In this document: positions 54,548-64,000 of the stretch, piece by piece | How the letters are laid out: every line of letters starts with the position of its first letter | How positions within the stretch are numbered: position 1 is the stretch's first letter | DNA from: CAVSWT01 sp963746735 | GTDB lineage: Bacteria; Bacteroidota; Ignavibacteria; Ignavibacteriales; Ignavibacteriaceae | Reading direction: 5' to 3' | Length of the DNA stretch: 64,000 nt | NCBI GenBank assembly: GCA_963746735.1 | Contig: CAVVCO010000014.1 | Coordinates: 181,833-245,832 of the forward strand | Program-made: the position numbers and the translations under genes | Notes under the pieces: model-generated | Told to the model about the DNA's origin: nothing | What the model saw: only the letters and a program-made list of their open reading frames with translations | The model's database searches: none

Positions 54548-57391
54548 ATGTACACAGGAATTTTATTTGTCTTATTAGCAGGTTCATTTTTAATTTTATT
54601 AAATGGTATAAAGAGTAAAAATAAATTTAAAATATTTCTCGGGGTTTTAGCTGGAGTTTTATCTTTGGCTTTTTTTTGGTTCCTGGGATTTTGGGGTGAA
54701 GCATTGTGGTTCCAAACTTTTGGATTTAGCAGTAGGTTCTGGCTGGAAATAGTTTACAGCTTAGTATTTGGTATCATTGGTGCTGTAATAGCATTTGGAG
54801 GCATGTATTTATTAACCATTACTTTACCGAAACCTGTAAAGTACGCCAAGTGGGTTTCAATTTTAATTGCGGTATTTGCAGGTGCTGTATGGGGCTATTC
54901 AAACTGGGATGTGATGCTTAAATATTGGGATAAAGTTCCGACAACTTTAACTGATCCCGTTTTTGGAAGAAGTATTGGGTTTTATCTTTTTACTTTACCA
55001 TTCCTGGATTCTATTAACACATTGTTATTTACTATTTCTTTTCTTGGTATGGTAGCTTCTTTCATTGTTACTTTTGTAGGAATAAATCCGCAGGGGCTTT
55101 ACTTCTACATTCCTCCTTCGGCATCTGAAACAACTCAGAAGCTGCATAAGTCGCTTTATATAAATGCTGCTGTATTTATTTTAGTGCTTGCATTTGGAAA
55201 ATATTTAGACAGGTTCCATTTAATGTACTCCGGTAGTGGTGTAGTATACGGGCCTGGTTGGACAGATACAACCATTCTTATTCCGGTTTACAATATAATT
55301 GTAGTGATAATGATTTTAGTTAGCATAGTAATTCTTATCCCAAAATTAAGAGATAAATATAAAAATGTATTCAACAGGTTTGGTGCAACTCCTTCAAATT
55401 CTCCAATAATAATTTTAGCGAGTCTTGCAGCAGGAATGATATTAATTTGGTTTATCGGCCTTACTGCCGTCCCGGGATTGTTTGAAAGATTTATGGTTAA
55501 GCCTAATGAAATTACTTATGAACGTCCATATATATTGAATAATATTAAATTTACTCAGCATGGTTTCGGGTTAGATAAAGTTGAGAATAAAGAATTTCCG
55601 GAGAACGGAAAATTTACAATGAGTACGGTTCAAAATAATCCAGGCATTTTTAATAATATAAGGCTATGGGATTGGCGTGCTTTGGATGCAACTTACCGGC
55701 AATTCCAGGAACTCAGGCTTTATTACCAATTTTCCAATGTAAGTTTGGATAGATATAATGTTAACGGCAGCTATCGCCAGGTTATGGTTTCGGCAAGGGA
55801 AATGAATATAGATAATCTTCCTGCACAAAGTCAGACATTTGTGAACAAACGTTTTCAGTATACCCACGGATACGGTATTACAATGGCTACCGTAAATGAA
55901 TTTACATCTCAAGGACTTCCGCACTTACTTATAAAAGATATACCAACCGTAAGTGAAGATTCTTCACTTATTGTAAAGCAGCCGCGAATTTATTATGGTG
56001 AATTGACAAATACTCCAGCGGTAGTTAATACAAAACAAAAGGAATTTGATTATCCGAATGGTAATGAAAATGTTTATACAAGATATAATGGTAAAGGCGG
56101 AGTAATGATTAATAGTCTATGGCGAAAATTTTTATTCAGCTGGAAGTATGATGGGACACAATTATTATTTTCAGATTATCCAACAGATAGCAGCCGCATT
56201 ATGTTTCATCGACAAATAGAGGAACGCGTAAAGCTTCTGGCGCCATTCCTCAAATTTGATAACAACCCTTATATCGTTTTGGATAAAGGAAAACTTTACT
56301 GGATAATCGATGCTTATACAACTTCCGATTATTATCCTTATAGTGAGCCATTTAATTCGGATGAAGCCATTGGCTATAAACAAGGGGATAACGAAAGGAG
56401 TCTATTAGGCAGTGTTAGCGAAATATTTAATGGTGCAAATTATATAAGGAATTCTGTAAAGGTTGTAGTTAACGCCTTCGACGGTTCAGTAGATTTTTAT
56501 ATTATTGATAAGAATGATCCGATTGTTAAAGTTTGGAGTAAAATATATCCGGGATTATTCAAGCCGATTTCAGAAATGACGAGCGGCTTACTTGCTCACA
56601 TTCGCTATCCTCAGGATATGCTGCTTACCCAAGGGCTAGTCTACGAAAAATATCACATGACTGATCCAACTGTTTTTTATAATCAGGAAGATCTTTGGGT
56701 AAGAGCAACGGAAAAATATTACAATAATATCCAGCCTGTTGAACCGTATTATATAGTGTGGCAATTACCAGGATCAGACAAGCCGCGGTTTTCACTTATA
56801 CTTCCATTTACTCCTAAAAATAGGCAGGTGCTTATTGGATGGATTGCCGGGATGTGCGACCCGGATAATTACGGAAAATTAATTACTTACCAGTTTCCTA
56901 AAGGAAAAATGATAACCGGCCCTCAGCAGGTTGAAACAAAAATTGATCAAGACAGCTTTTTATCCGGGCAACTAACTTTGTGGGATCAGCGGGGTTCAAA
57001 TGTTATTCGCGGCAACGTACTTGCTATTCCTGTTGCCAATACATTGTTTTATGTTGAACCAATTTATCTTCAAGCTGAAACAGCAGCATACCCGGAACTT
57101 AGACTTGTAGTTGTAATGCATGGAGATAATATGAGCTATGCCGAATCTTTTGATAAAGCATTAGCAAAATTTTTTAATACACCTATTGCAAGCAGTAATG
57201 AGGTTTCACAACAGGCCCCAACATCACAGAACAACACACCATATAAAGGATTGATAAGACAAGCTAACGAAGCCTTTAATAATTATTTAAAATATTCAGG
57301 CCAAAAGAAATTTCCGGATGCGGCAAAGGAATTAGAAAACTTGCAGGAAGCTTTGAATAAGCTTGCGAGTGATACTAATAATGTCAAATAA
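54548..57391 (+). CDS. UPF0182 family (COG1615) membrane protein
   Basis: A GAGAGGAAA site precedes ATG 54548. This 947-residue protein begins with about eight transmembrane helices (to about residue 320) and continues with a large hydrophilic domain ending near residue 860. Family motifs include LGFWGEALWFQTFGFSSRFW, DPVFGRSIGFYLFTLP, NEITYERPYILNNIKFT, IRLWDWRALDATYRQFQE, YTHGYGITMATVNEF, IRYPQDML and the C-terminal WDQRGSNVIRGN. A poorly conserved charged tail closes it. The family is widespread but of unknown biochemical function. It is not a sugar-locus protein and marks the right border of the cluster. Confidence 0.95.
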   Translation: MYTGILFVLLAGSFLILLNGIKSKNKFKIFLGVLAGVLSLAFFWFLGFWGEALWFQTFGFSSRFWLEIVYSLVFGIIGAVIAFGGMYLLTITLPKPVKYAKWVSILIAVFAGAVWGYSNWDVMLKYWDKVPTTLTDPVFGRSIGFYLFTLPFLDSINTLLFTISFLGMVASFIVTFVGINPQGLYFYIPPSASETTQKLHKSLYINAAVFILVLAFGKYLDRFHLMYSGSGVVYGPGWTDTTILIPVYNIIVVIMILVSIVILIPKLRDKYKNVFNRFGATPSNSPIIILASLAAGMILIWFIGLTAVPGLFERFMVKPNEITYERPYILNNIKFTQHGFGLDKVENKEFPENGKFTMSTVQNNPGIFNNIRLWDWRALDATYRQFQELRLYYQFSNVSLDRYNVNGSYRQVMVSAREMNIDNLPAQSQTFVNKRFQYTHGYGITMATVNEFTSQGLPHLLIKDIPTVSEDSSLIVKQPRIYYGELTNTPAVVNTKQKEFDYPNGNENVYTRYNGKGGVMINSLWRKFLFSWKYDGTQLLFSDYPTDSSRIMFHRQIEERVKLLAPFLKFDNNPYIVLDKGKLYWIIDAYTTSDYYPYSEPFNSDEAIGYKQGDNERSLLGSVSEIFNGANYIRNSVKVVVNAFDGSVDFYIIDKNDPIVKVWSKIYPGLFKPISEMTSGLLAHIRYPQDMLLTQGLVYEKYHMTDPTVFYNQEDLWVRATEKYYNNIQPVEPYYIVWQLPGSDKPRFSLILPFTPKNRQVLIGWIAGMCDPDNYGKLITYQFPKGKMITGPQQVETKIDQDSFLSGQLTLWDQRGSNVIRGNVLAIPVANTLFYVEPIYLQAETAAYPELRLVVVMHGDNMSYAESFDKALAKFFNTPIASSNEVSQQAPTSQNNTPYKGLIRQANEAFNNYLKYSGQKKFPDAAKELENLQEALNKLASDTNNVK

Positions 57392-57523
57392 ATAGCAGTT
57401 AATAGTTTTATTTATTCTTCTATATTTTAACTTTTAAAAGATTTTAGAATTTATAAAACACTTCCAACACTTTATGACGGCTTAATCATTTAAATGAGTG
57501 CAACTAATCGAAAGTCTTCACAA

Positions 57524-59576
57524 ATGAATCCATTTAAAAATTTAAGAATTTTATTTGTTTTATTTTTATTTCTTGCTGAAATATCGCACGCACAAAGCAA
57601 TTCTGAGACTTTAAATCTAATGCCTGTTCCTGCAAAGATGGAAGTAACTAATCAAGATTTTAAACTTGATTCTAATTTCACACTTATAGTTACAGGCAAT
57701 CCTGCTGAACGAATTTATCCGGCTGCAAGCAGAATGCTTAGAAGGCTTTCCCAAAGGATCGGGATTATTTTTCAAGCAAGATTATATTACTCCGGAAACA
57801 AAAGTTGATAATCCTTCAATGATTATTGACGTTAAACAGCCTGGGAAAGTTAAATTAAATGAAGATGAATCATATCAATTAGTCATTAACAAGTGACAGA
57901 ATAAAATTATCAGCACAAACAGATATTGGAGCTTTAAGAGGCATCGAAACAATTTTGCAATTGCTAAAAGTGAAAAATGGTGATTACTTTATTCATGGAG
58001 TTGAGATTCAAGATAAGCCAAGATTTCCCTGGCGAGGATTAATGATAGATGCAAGCCGTCATTTTATGCCTGTTGATGTTATCAAAAGAAATCTTGATGG
58101 AATGGCAGCTGTAAAATTAAATGTACTCCATTGGCATTTAAGTGATGATCAAGGTTTTAGAGTTGAATGTAAATCATTTCCAAAATTGACTGAAATGGGT
58201 TCCGACGGTTTATATTATTCCCAAGCACAAATAAAAGATATAATAAAATATGCAGATGATAGGGGTATTCGTATAGTTCCTGAATTTGATTTACCAGGGC
58301 ATTCAACAAGCTGGTTTGTAGGTTATCCTGAATACGCAAGCGCGCCAGGGCCTTATAAGATTGAAAGAAAATGGGGAGTGTTTAATCCGACTTTAATCCT
58401 ACATTAGACAAAACTTATGAATTCTTTGATGCATTCTTTAAAGAGATGTCTCAGCTTTTCCCGGATGAATATATGCATATCGGTGGTGATGAAAATAACG
58501 GCAAGCAATGGAATGCAAATCAAGATATACAACAATTCATGAAGAAGCATAATATTCCTGATAACCATTCACTTCAAAGTTACTTCAACCAAAAGCTGCT
58601 GGGTATTCTTACCAAGTATCACAAAAAAATGTTAGGCTGGGAAGAAATACTTCATTCCGACATGCCTAAAAATATAGTAATTCAATCCTGGCGCGGTGTT
58701 CAATCTTTAAAACAAGCGGCAACAAAGGGGTATCAGGCAATTTTATCCAATGGATATTATATCGATCTAAATCACTCCACTGTTGATCATTATTTAGTTG
58801 ATCCCGATCCTGATAGTTTGAATTTAAATGATGATCAAAAAAAATTAATTCTTGGAGGTGAAGCAACTATGTGGGCTGAGTTTGTTTCACCGGAAAATGT
58901 TGATTCAAGAATTTGGCCGCGCACTGCTGCAATTGCTGAAAGATTTTGGTCACCTCAAAATGTAAGAGATATAAATGATATGTATAGAAGGCTTGATGTA
59001 ATATCGTACAAGTTAGAAAATCTAGGTTTAATGCATATCAAAAATCAAAAAATGATGATTAGAAGATTGGCTGGAAATCATGATATTAGTGCATTAACCA
59101 ATTTTATTAATGTTGTTGAACCTGTAAAAGATTATAATAGGAACCGATACAGACCAGATTATACATCTTTTGCTCCTTTAACAAGAGTCGTTGATGCAGC
59201 AGTTCCGGACGCTGAAACAGCCAGGAATTTTAGAAATACTGTTGACGATTTTCTAGATAATAATTCAGACAATTCTTTATCAGATATGATAAAACAACAA
59301 TTAACCCTTTGGAAAAATAATGATGCTAACCTTGAAGAAATAATTAATGAATCACCTGTCTTAAAAGAAATTCAATCTATGTCAGAAGATCTTTCAACTA
59401 TTTCTTCGATAGGATTAGAAGCTTTGGATTTTATTGTTAACAATAAAAGTGCAGATGTTGCTTGGATGAATGAAAGTATGCAGGCAATAAATAAAGCTAA
59501 AGCATCAAGGGGTCAGGTTGAATTAATGGTAATTGTACCAATTGAAAAATTAGTTATGAAAGCTGCTGGAAAATAA
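57524..59576 (+). CDS. GH20 beta-N-acetylhexosaminidase (three frameshifts)
   Basis: I choose ATG 57524 because a signal peptide (MNPFKNLRIL, ending at HAQ) starts there; ATG 57494 is also in frame. The coding sequence is spread over successive frames. It is restored by removing one T at 57768-57772 (giving GIIFKQDYITPE), removing one A at 57890-57892 (giving INSDRIKLSAQTD), and adding one A near 58400 (giving NPTLNPTLDKTYEFFDAF). The GH20b N-terminal domain (LMPVPAKMEV) and the barrel are then continuous: RFPWRGLMIDASRHF, LNVLHWHLSDDQGFR, and the catalytic Asp-Glu pair in HIGGDENNGKQW. The repaired protein is about 684 residues. GH20 removes terminal GlcNAc or GalNAc. No T9SS tail. Three corrections in one gene could also mean real decay, but each is a one-base change and the protein is otherwise well conserved. 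Confidence 0.87.
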
Positions 59577-59771
59577 ATCCGTCAACTATTTTTAATTTTA
59601 ACAGAAGGTTTTAAAATCTATTTTGGTTTAAATCATAAATAAAAATAAAATCTTTGCCTAAAATGACTAAGGAGGAGAAGGCCTATCTCTTGTTAAGTGA
59701 ATTTTTAGATATTTAATTATTATTTTTACTGTAAAACTTTAGGTAAGCATCGTACATAAAATTCTAGCAAA

Positions 59772-60807
59772 ATGAATTTTGAATCAAGCCATAGAAGAAA
59801 AAACATACTTACCGGTGAATGGATATTAGTCTCTCCTCATCGGGCTAAAAGACCATGGCAAGGGAAAGTTGAAAATATTTCATCCGAAAAAAAATTAGAA
59901 TACGACCCGAATTGTTATTTGTGTCCGAATAATGAAAGAGCTAATGGAAATAAAAATCCGGATTACAAATCAACTTTTACATTTAAAAATGATTTTAGTG
60001 CTTTAGAGTTAAATATAGAAGAGTTTGATTTAGATGAAAAAGAACTTCTTATTTCTAAATCTGAAAAGGGAATTTGCCGCGTAATTTGTTTTTCTCCACG
60101 ACATGATCTCAACACTTGCTGAATTGGAAATAAGTGAAATTACTCAAGTGATAAAAACATGGATAGAAGAATATAGTCAATTAGGCAGCATGCCTGAGAT
60201 AAACTATGTTCAGATTTTTGAGAACAAAGGTGAAATAATGGGATGCAGCAATCCGCATCCGCATGGACAAATATGGGCTCAGGAAACAATCCCTGTTGAA
60301 CCTCAAAAAGAACAAAGCAGTCAATTGAAATATTATGAAAAAAAGAACACTTCTTTGCTGCTTGATTACTTGAATATTGAATTGCAAAAAAATGAAAGAA
60401 TTATTTACCAAAATAAATCTTTTGTTTTGCTCGTTCCTTTCTGGGCAATCTGGCCTTTTGAAGTTATGATAATCCCTAAAAGAGCTATTCAAAATATTAA
60501 TCAATTTTCTGATGAAGATATTGAGCAGTATGCAGATGTAATAAAAGTTGCAACGGTTAAATATGATAATTTATTTCAAACATCTTTTCCATACTCGGCG
60601 GGAATTCACCAAGCGCCGACCGATGGAGAACCTCATTTAGAATGGCAGCTTCACATGCATTTCTATCCTCCGTTATTAAGGTCGGCATCCATAAAAAAAT
60701 TTATGGTTGGTTATGAAATGCTTGCAAATGCACAGCGGGATATAACACCGGAAAAAAGCGCAGAGATTTTAAAGAATCTTTCAAACAAACATTATAAATT
60801 GAAGTAA
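59772..60807 (+). CDS. galT: Galactose-1-phosphate uridylyltransferase (one frameshift)
   Basis: The first frame (59772-60122) contains SSHRRKNILTGEWILVSPHRAKRPWQG and CYLCPNNERANG; the second (to 60807) has the catalytic block GCSNPHPHGQIWAQ, whose HPH triad includes the nucleophilic His, and GIHQAPTDGEPHLEWQLHMHFYP. Removing one base in GATCTC (60106-60110) joins them as FSPRHDSTLAELEISEI, which aligns without gaps to the usual FSPxHxxTLxEL region. The repaired length is about 344 residues, as for bacterial GalT. The enzyme exchanges UMP between UDP-glucose and galactose-1-phosphate in the Leloir pathway. It is 2 bases from galK. The 195-base gap upstream (59577-59771) holds no convincing gene. 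Confidence 0.93.
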
Positions 60808-60809
60808 AA

Positions 60810-62066
60810 ATGAATATTGATTTAAAATCTTCCTTAAAAAAATTATACGGTACTGATAATGAAAAGCAAATAAAGAGATATGATAAACTTCTTCAGCTAT
60901 TCAAAAATAAATTTTCAAATCAAGATTATAAATATTTTAGTGCCCCCGGAAGGACAGAAATTTGCGGTAATCATACTGACCATAACCATGGGAAAGTTGT
61001 TGCTGCAAGTATCAATTTAGATTCAATTGCAATTGCCTCAATAAATAATGAAAATGTTATCAACCTTTATTCAGTAGGTTATGATAAACCATTTTCAGTT
61101 GAGTTAAATAATCTTGAACCTGTAAAAGAAGAGAAAGAATCTACTGAAGCTCTTATTCGGGGAGTTGCAGCAGGCTTTGCAAATAATGGTTTTAAGATCG
61201 GCGGGTTTAATGCGGTAATTCAAAGTGATGTAATGATTGGGTCCGGCTTAAGTTCTTCTGCATCGATTGAGGTTTTAATAGGAAATATTTTTAGACACCT
61301 GTATAATAATAGCAATATTACTCAAACTGAAATAGCAATTATTGGGCAATATGCTGAAAACAATTATTTCGGTAAACCATGTGGACTGATGGATCAAGTT
61401 GCATGTGCAACAGGTGGAATAATTACAATAGATTTTTATGATCCAAAGAATCCATTGATTGAAAAAATTGATTTTGATTTTCAAACAACAGGATACAAAT
61501 TAATTGTAGTTGACACAGAAGCAAGTCATGCTGATTTAACAGAAGATTATGCATCGGTTCCAAAAGAAATGAAAGAAGCGGCAAAATTTTTTGGTAAAGA
61601 GTTTTTAAGTGAAATTAATCTTAAACAATTGATTTCAAAATTAAAACCGCTTAGAAAAAAAATAGGTGATAGGGCAGTTTTAAGAGCTATTCATTTCCTC
61701 GAAGAAAACAAGCGTGTCGATAAACTAGTTAAAGCTTTAAGCGAAAATAATTTTAGCGAATTCTTATCTATAGTCAATGAATCAGGAAACTCTTCATACA
61801 AATATTTACAAAATATTTATTCAACTCATAATTACAATGAACAAGGAGTTTCATTGGCATTAGCATTTAGTGATTTGTTTATAAAGGAACATGGAGCAGG
61901 TGCAAGCCGGGTTCATGGCGGCGGCTTTGCCGGAACGATTCAAGTATTTTTACCGGAAGACTTAGTTAGTGAATTTACAGATTTCATTTCAAATGCATTT
62001 GAAAGAAGTTCTGTTAAAGTTCTTTCAATAAGAAATTTTGGTGCAGTTTGTTTGGATGAATTATAA
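60810..62066 (+). CDS. galK: Galactokinase
   Basis: This 418-residue cytoplasmic GHMP kinase starts 2 bases after galT. The family signature SAPGRTEICGNHTDHNHGKV, the phosphate-binding GSGLSSSASIEVLIG and the C-terminal VHGGGFAGTIQVF are all present, as is KPCGLMDQVACATGG with the catalytic Asp. It phosphorylates galactose at C1 for GalT. galE and galM are not in the window. The galactose would come from beta-galactosidases such as the GH35 enzyme, though that gene is far upstream. Confidence 0.96.
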   Translation: MNIDLKSSLKKLYGTDNEKQIKRYDKLLQLFKNKFSNQDYKYFSAPGRTEICGNHTDHNHGKVVAASINLDSIAIASINNENVINLYSVGYDKPFSVELNNLEPVKEEKESTEALIRGVAAGFANNGFKIGGFNAVIQSDVMIGSGLSSSASIEVLIGNIFRHLYNNSNITQTEIAIIGQYAENNYFGKPCGLMDQVACATGGIITIDFYDPKNPLIEKIDFDFQTTGYKLIVVDTEASHADLTEDYASVPKEMKEAAKFFGKEFLSEINLKQLISKLKPLRKKIGDRAVLRAIHFLEENKRVDKLVKALSENNFSEFLSIVNESGNSSYKYLQNIYSTHNYNEQGVSLALAFSDLFIKEHGAGASRVHGGGFAGTIQVFLPEDLVSEFTDFISNAFERSSVKVLSIRNFGAVCLDEL

Positions 62067-62100
62067 AGTTGAAGTTGTGTAAACATTTTTTATCGCATTT

Positions 62101-62135
62101 ATAAACCCAATTTCTTGGAGAAATTGGGTTTATTT
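62101..62135. terminator. Bidirectional terminator between galK and the thioesterase gene
   Basis: A perfect 15-bp stem (62101-62115 with 62119-62133; core AAACCCAATTTCT / AGAAATTGGGTTT) with a 3-base loop lies between two convergent genes. T-rich sequence follows it on the + strand and A/T-rich sequence on the other, so it can serve galTK and the minus-strand gene whose stop is at 62134. Confidence 0.85.
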
Positions 62136-62886
62136 ATAAAATGAATTTACTCCATTCAACTATAGATTGAAAAACAGTTTTCCCGCTCACTTTATTTTTT
62201 GCTTCTACAATATTAATTAATTCATTTGAAGATTGTTTTGAAAGTGAGATTTCAATTTCATCTCCCAAAAAGCTTTCTGCCTGAAAAGACACAGTAATAT
62301 TTTTAATAACGTGCGAAGAATGAAAATCCTTTGAAAAACAATCTAAAATCATTTCTACATACTTTGTATTATTAACATGCTGGTTCAAATCAAGGTCACT
62401 GTATTTAAATACTTTGCTTTCAATTATTTTCCCTTCATTATCGGGGATTATCTTTTCAGGATAAACTGCTAAAGCATTTTCTTCTATTTCATATGGAATT
62501 TTTAAATTAATACTTTGAAGGTCTACAATTCTTTTAGTTTTGATATTAACCGGCAGCCATGCAGTTGTAGCTTTAATTATCACATCATTTTTATCATTAC
62601 TAATTAAAAAATCTCTCAAATAAAAAAGCTTGTACTTTCGTTTAGGCCAGGTTTTAATTTTTATTGTTTCTGCATATTGGGGATATTTTTCGATTTCGAC
62701 TCGAACCCAAGACAAAACCCATCCGAGATTCTTTTCTAATAAATTATTATATCCAAGGTGAAGTTTGTCAGCATGAGCAGCAGCTATATCTTGCAAAAAA
62801 ACAAAAATAGAATTTACTTTTACCCTATTATTAAAGTCGGCGTCGTTAGTGCGGATCGAAAAATTTTCTTCTAAAAATTCTTTCAA
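62134..62886 (-). CDS. Acyl-ACP thioesterase (FatA/FatB-like)
   Basis: This is a 250-residue cytoplasmic protein of two hot-dog domains. The N-terminal domain begins with FSIRTNDADFNNRVKVNSIF and contains GWVLSWVRVEIEKYP; the second domain has DLDLNQHVNNTKYVEM, which carries the Asn and His typical of the plant/bacterial FatA active site. It releases fatty acids from acyl-carrier protein and so affects membrane lipid composition. It is the only gene on the minus strand and is unrelated to the sugar cluster. It converges on galK with a shared terminator. The 267-base gap upstream (62887-63153) separates it from the divergent sigma-factor gene and must hold both promoters. Confidence 0.92.
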   Translation of the reverse strand: MKEFLEENFSIRTNDADFNNRVKVNSIFVFLQDIAAAHADKLHLGYNNLLEKNLGWVLSWVRVEIEKYPQYAETIKIKTWPKRKYKLFYLRDFLISNDKNDVIIKATTAWLPVNIKTKRIVDLQSINLKIPYEIEENALAVYPEKIIPDNEGKIIESKVFKYSDLDLNQHVNNTKYVEMILDCFSKDFHSSHVIKNITVSFQAESFLGDEIEISLSKQSSNELINIVEAKNKVSGKTVFQSIVEWSKFIL

Positions 62887-63153
62887 AATATTTCCTTAAG
62901 CGGTTATAATGAGAAAACATTCTTCCAAATTTATGTGAATTTGATGAATAAGTCTAAGCATTTAAAACTTGTGTATATCTTTTTATTTTGAGGTGTAATA
63001 TAAAACCATTCATTTTGAAATGTTTCCATTCAAATAAAACAAAGTAAAACTTACTTTATCAAATCATATTATTGAATTGACTTTTGGGGATTAACTTTTT
63101 CTGTACCCTAAAAGTTGTAACAATTTTAAAATCATTTTCGTCTTTATGTAAAG

Positions 63154-63688
63154 ATGCTAAGCAATCTTAAATACAATCTGCTGATAAAGCAATTCAAGAA
63201 TAGAATATACAGCTATTCAATGTATATGCTTAGAAACAAAATGGATGCAGATGACGTAACGCAGGAAGTGCTGGTAAGATTGTGGAAAAACATTGACAAC
63301 TTTAACATTAACTCGGCAAAGTCTTATATAATGAAAATGACGCATAATCTTTGCCTGGATTATTTAAGAAGAAGGAATACATTTAGTAATAAAGAAATTG
63401 AAATTGATGACTTCTTTGAGGAAACTTATTCAACGTGTAGACAAGACTGATGAGCCGGATGAAATGGCAAGCAATGAAGAATTGAATCAAAAAATTAAAA
63501 GTGCAATAGAATGTTTGCCTGATAAATTGAAAAGTGTTTTTATCATGTATCAATTACACGGAATGAAATATAAGGAAATCAGTGAAGCTTTGGATATTCC
63601 TATAAATAGTGTTAAGGTTTATCTAAGGCGGGCGAGAGTAAAGCTTCAAAACGAACTAAAGCAAGTTAGACACGAATATGCAAACTGA
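63154..63688 (+). CDS. ECF-type RNA polymerase sigma factor (one frameshift)
   Basis: The first frame (63154-63450) carries region 2: FKNRIYSYSMYMLRNKMDADD, DVTQEVLVRLWKNI and SYIMKMTHNLCLDYLRRR. The second (to 63688) carries region 4: IECLPDKLKSVFIMYQLHGM, YKEISEALDIPINSVKVYLRRAR. Removing one T near 63436 joins them as YSTVDKTDEPDEMAS. The repaired protein is about 178 residues, standard for an ECF sigma factor, which directs RNA polymerase to an extracytoplasmic-stress or similar regulon. The stop overlaps the next gene. In Bacteroidota such pairs usually respond to envelope or stress signals; no link to xylan is shown. Confidence 0.9.
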
Positions 63689-64000
63689 AATTAGTGAAGA
63701 GTTGTTGAACAGAATTATAGCCGTTGCTTATGGCAATGCCGGATTATTTGAAAAGATCAAAATATATTTGTTAGCATCAAAGCATGCTGAAGTTAAAAGA
63801 ATATTAAACGAATATAAAAGAACATCTAAGGCTCTTGATAAAATTGAAATTGATAAATGCCCGGATGAAATAATTGAAAGAGTTAAAAATAATAACCGTG
63901 TAGTTAAGGATAGTCTTATAGTTTCGTTCTTAAATTTTATAAATCAACTTTTGCATAAGCCAGTATACATATCAGCAATAATATTAATAATAATTTCGTC
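63678..64000 (+). CDS. Putative membrane-anchored anti-sigma partner, cut by window end
   Basis: ATG 63678 overlaps the last 11 bases of the sigma-factor gene, and the frame is open to the window end (107 codons visible). The visible part is a hydrophilic, charged N-terminal region (MQTEISEELLNRIIAVAYG, AEVKRILNEYKRTSKAL) followed by a strongly hydrophobic segment beginning at PVYISAIILIIIS, which looks like a transmembrane helix. This layout, together with translational coupling to an ECF sigma gene, suggests an anti-sigma factor with a cytoplasmic sigma-binding domain. No zinc-binding HxxxCxxC motif is visible. The call rests on gene order and topology only. Confidence 0.6.
   Translation, partial: MQTEISEELLNRIIAVAYGNAGLFEKIKIYLLASKHAEVKRILNEYKRTSKALDKIEIDKCPDEIIERVKNNNRVVKDSLIVSFLNFINQLLHKPVYISAIILIIIS

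Noticed and set aside
59663..59716. 17-codon ORF (MTKEEKAYLL...) before galT
   Set aside because: It is too short to support, has no clear ribosome site and no comparison is possible; its GGAGGAG is within the ORF and far from galT.
63077..63110. TTGACT with a weak -10 upstream of the sigma gene
   Set aside because: The spacing is wrong and the -10 is poor; no ECF autoregulatory motif could be recognised.

Overview
This AT-rich window comes from a member of the Bacteroidota/Chlorobi group, most likely an Ignavibacteria/Melioribacteraceae-type organism. The evidence is ten secreted proteins ending in the type IX secretion (T9SS) sorting domain that opens with a NYPNPFNPxT motif, plus a TonB-dependent receptor and the general gene content. 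The taxonomic call is an inference. Every gene runs on the + strand except one thioesterase near the right end.

Layout. 1-8618: GH3 glycosidase (cut by the left edge), GPH-family sugar symporter, TonB-dependent outer-membrane receptor, and a secreted beta-helix protein that follows the receptor where SusD would be expected. 8887-12758: a large secreted protein of unknown function with four tandem modules of about 250 residues; its frame is wrecked inside the near-identical repeats. 12872-46794: a very dense xylan-degradation cluster with a GH35 beta-galactosidase, GH43, three GH10 xylanases, two CE15 glucuronoyl esterases, a double acetylesterase fusion, a SASA-type acetylesterase, a GH30 glucuronoxylanase, a beta-helix protein with GH120-like acidic residues, a GH8 oligoxylanase, GH115 and GH67 alpha-glucuronidases, a second GH43 and a CE1-like esterase. 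46828-52361: an oxidative pentonate (Weimberg-type) operon made of an IlvD/EDD-family sugar-acid dehydratase, a GntP permease, an FAH-family 2-keto-3-deoxy-pentonate dehydratase and a 2-oxoglutarate-semialdehyde dehydrogenase. 52391-64000: a secreted BNR protein, a UPF0182 membrane protein, a GH20 hexosaminidase, galT-galK, an acyl-ACP thioesterase on the minus strand, and an ECF sigma factor overlapping a putative anti-sigma gene cut by the right edge.

How it works together (inference). The T9SS-tagged, often carbohydrate-binding-module-bearing xylanases and esterases would cut acetylated (methyl)glucuronoarabinoxylan at the cell surface. The receptor would import oligomers. Untagged enzymes with signal peptides (GH8, GH115, GH67, GH43, CE15, esterases) would finish the job in the periplasm. 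The symporter and the pentonate operon would take up and oxidise the products to 2-oxoglutarate. No SusD and no dedicated regulator are visible.

Caveat. Nine genes carry frame breaks. Outside the repeat protein there are ten events in eight genes, each repairable by adding or removing one base, mostly in short homopolymers. Sequencing or assembly error is the simplest explanation, so I annotate these as whole genes. No tRNA, rRNA, CRISPR array or insertion sequence was recognised.
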